Part shown: piece after piece, positions 32,601-34,465 of the stretch
Position numbering within the stretch: the first letter of the stretch is position 1
How the letters are laid out: the number at the start of each line of letters is the position of its first letter
Assembly (NCBI GenBank): GCA_010093485.1
Contig: MU001496.1
Location: forward strand, 891,857 to 926,321
Direction of reading: 5' to 3'
DNA: 34,465 bases
Origin: Karstenula rhodostoma CBS 690.94
Lineage: Eukaryota > Ascomycota > Dothideomycetes > Pleosporales > Didymosphaeriaceae
Program-made: the position numbers and the translations under genes
The notes under the pieces: model-generated
Database searches by the model: none
What the model was told of the DNA's origin: nothing
Seen by the model: only the letters and a program-made list of their open reading frames with translations

Positions 32601-34465
32601 GGTTAAATTAATTACTTTTATACTTAGGGACTATATTCTAGCTATTATAAGGCCTAATACCTTTTAGTATACCTAATACTATACCTTTTACTAATTTATT
32701 ACCTAGTCCTTATTCTTAGTACTATAAAGTATATCTATAATCTAATTTATATTATTAAGTAGATCCTCTTTATTACTAAATACTATATTTAGAATATAAG
32801 TAGTCTTTTTATTAGTAAATCTACTTACTCTAAATATATAGTCCCTAACTTATTAGTAATACCTAATACTATAGCTAATACTTTATTTATAAAGTAGAGT
32901 ATAGTATATACTTCTTATATAAACTAGGAAGTAATAGAGTAATATCCTCTTTATATATATTCTAATATACTATATAGACTATAGATTAGTAAAAGAAGCT
33001 AGTAAATTAGGCTATATAGAATAGACTAATAAGTATTCTCTCTTACTTAGACTATAGAATTATAAATAGTAAGTAAGTAATTTTTAAAGTCTTATATATA
33101 GAGAGATATTATATAGCTAATAAAGTTACTTTATATAGTATATAGTACTATATTAAATTAGTTAAGAATATTATAATTTAAATAGGAATTTACTTTTATA
33201 CTCTTTTAAGCTAATATTCTCTTTACTAGAATTAGATTCTAAACTTATATATCTAACCTAGCTAGTATCTACTTAATTTATACCTAATAAATATTAGTAA
33301 AGTATTAGTTTTAAAATATTTATATACTTATAAATAGGAGATCTTTATTCTATAGATTATTAAGAAAAGTCTTAAAACTCTAATAAAAATAGTTCTACTT
33401 TTTATATAGAGTTTTAAAGTATTTAGTAGTCTTATTCCTTATAATAATCTAGGTATTAAGTATAGTTATATTTTTAATACTAATTTTAGTATTAAGAACT
33501 TCTTATCTAAAGGCCTTTTAGTCTACTTTAACTTTTTTTTTTTTATTTCTCTTAAGAATAGTAGATAGGTTAAGTAATTACTAGTCTAAAGTCTTTAATA
33601 ATAAGACTTTAGTATTAGTTAAGGTATTAAATAATTAGATAGATATTAGTATTATTAGAGTTAAAATAAGGAAACTAAAGATATTAAAATACTAAGCTTA
33701 CTTCTCTATAAATTACTTAGCCTTAATTTTACTAATATCTTAGCTAGTATAGGCTACTACCTTATAGCGTTAAGTAGTTTTAGTATTAAAGCTATTAAAT
33801 ATATTAATACCTAATACTATCTAATACTTTTTTAACTTATTATATTATATTATATATATTATTTAACTAGATATATAACTATTTTAGTATATTAGACTAG
33901 TCTCTTATTAGTAGTTAATTAATAATTAGCTATATAGCTAGTAGGAAAGTATTCTTTTAGAATTTAGAGTAATATATATTATCTACTATTTTATTATACT
34001 TTATAGTAAGCTCTTTACTAGTTTTTTTTATCTAAGTAACTATATTTTTCTTTATACTTTTATTTAAAAAGTACTCTTTAGTACCTTTATACTTTTTAAT
34101 ATTAAGTAGGTCTATTATAATAGAGGTATTAAGTAAATATTAGATATAAAGTAATAGGTAGGTATTAGATATAGAATAAGTAACTATATAGTCCTATAAT
34201 ATAGAGTATAGAAAAAAAGTAGTAAAAGTAAATAAAAAAAGTTATTAATAAATATTATAAGTAAATTTTATATAATTAAACCCTACTATTATATACCTAT
34301 CTATTAAGTACTTATATTATAAATACTAAAGTATTTTTATTTACTTAAGTAAAGGTAAATATACTTTACCTAAAAATAGAAATATTCTATTACTTTTTTT
34401 ACTATATAGACTAATATTACCTAATACCTTATATATACTTAAGATAGTTTAAATATATTAAGTTT
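32601..34465. other. Sequence after the Helitron helicase, unidentified
   Basis: These 1.9 kb are RIP-saturated and hold no gene I can name. They could be the 3' part of the Helitron, including a carried sequence, or another insertion. A perfect 10-bp stem with a 7-base loop lies at 33586-33612 (ctaaagtctt / aagactttag). A Helitron 3' end needs a hairpin just before CTRR; none is clearly followed by such an end here. Confidence 0.4.
33586..33612. other. Perfect 10-bp hairpin
   Basis: ctaaagtctt pairs with aagactttag across the loop taataat. It is one of the longer perfect stems downstream of the helicase. The bases after it do not give a convincing CTRR end, so assignment as the Helitron 3' hairpin is weak. 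Confidence 0.3.

Larger units (their letters stand above)
26178..34465 (+). mobile_element. Helitron (rolling-circle transposon), 5' end in window, 3' end not seen
   Basis: The family A match ends at 26177-26178, between an A and the following T of the host sequence, as expected for Helitron insertion at A|T without TSD. The element would start tta, which RIP could have made from tca, the usual TC start; this is inference. A CG-bearing segment, aacgaacgaagtgaggaag, lies at 26186-26204, just inside the end. Plus-strand Rep and PIF1-type helicase motifs (29640-32600) identify the class. No return to A9 or A6 sequence is seen by 34465, so at least 8.29 kb belongs to the insertion or to further insertions in it. 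Confidence 0.75.

Noticed and set aside
33586..33612. Helitron 3' terminal hairpin
   Set aside because: No CTRR end follows at the usual distance and family A sequence does not resume after it. Kept only as a low-confidence hairpin.
1..34465. Mitochondrial genome or AT-rich protist or plasmid DNA
   Set aside because: The specific loss of CA/TG rather than a uniform AT bias, together with copia and Helitron relics with TSDs, fits RIP in a nuclear ascomycete region better.
26178..34465. Chromosomal PIF1 helicase gene
   Set aside because: A Rep-type two-tyrosine motif lies in the same frame just upstream and the left boundary interrupts A9 at A|T, so it belongs to a Helitron.
1..34465. Short ATG-started ORFs in several frames
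   Set aside because: ATG is rare because TG is depleted. The open frames seen are short, low-complexity and lack support, so none is reported as a gene.

Overview
The window is a block of decayed transposable elements from the AT-rich, gene-free compartment of what is most likely a filamentous ascomycete. The sequence is extremely AT-rich, and CA, TG and CG dinucleotides are almost absent while TA, CT and AG remain. That is the footprint of repeat-induced point mutation (RIP, C-to-T at CpA on both strands), a process of Pezizomycotina. I see no intact host gene, tRNA or rRNA. Every recognisable coding region is full of TAA/TAG stops, as RIP of Gln and Trp codons would produce.

The main result is a nested stack that can be unpicked from target-site duplications (TSDs). 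It is built on one poly(A)-tailed element of about 1.2-1.3 kb, here called family A, with nine copies (A1-A9). Left stack: A1 (1752-13786, minus) was hit by A2 (2058-3808), which was hit by A3 (2593-3086). A1 was also hit by A4 (4555-13225), which carries a Ty1/copia retrotransposon, copia-1 (5659-13022), and by A5, which runs into a 10-N gap at 13501-13510. Right stack: A6 (from 14052, minus) was hit by A7 (14744-25763). A7 contains A8 (14911-17413), itself carrying the long D element (15895-17178), and a second copia, copia-2 (18308-25535). A6 was also hit by A9, which is cut by a Helitron that starts near 26178 and runs off the window end.

The two copia copies are collinear, lie on the minus strand and have LTRs of about 206 bp. 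Integrase, reverse transcriptase and RNase H motifs can be read through the stops. Both sit in the same octanucleotide repeat of a family A host but with different 5-bp TSDs, so they look like separate insertions. Both carry about 1.6 kb between the end of pol and the 3' LTR that reads as an extra ORF. Copia-2 is much less RIP-mutated than copia-1.

The Helitron Rep/helicase reads on the plus strand. The two-tyrosine Rep motif and the PIF1-type helicase motifs share one frame from about 30120 to 32600. Other contents are a tandem repeat of about 199 bp (1-590), a 533-bp poly(A) SINE-like element with a GC-richer head (727-1259), three members of a second retroposon family (D/C) with 10-13 bp TSDs, and an unidentified relic split by A1.

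All assignments come from reading the sequence. No database search or alignment program was used.
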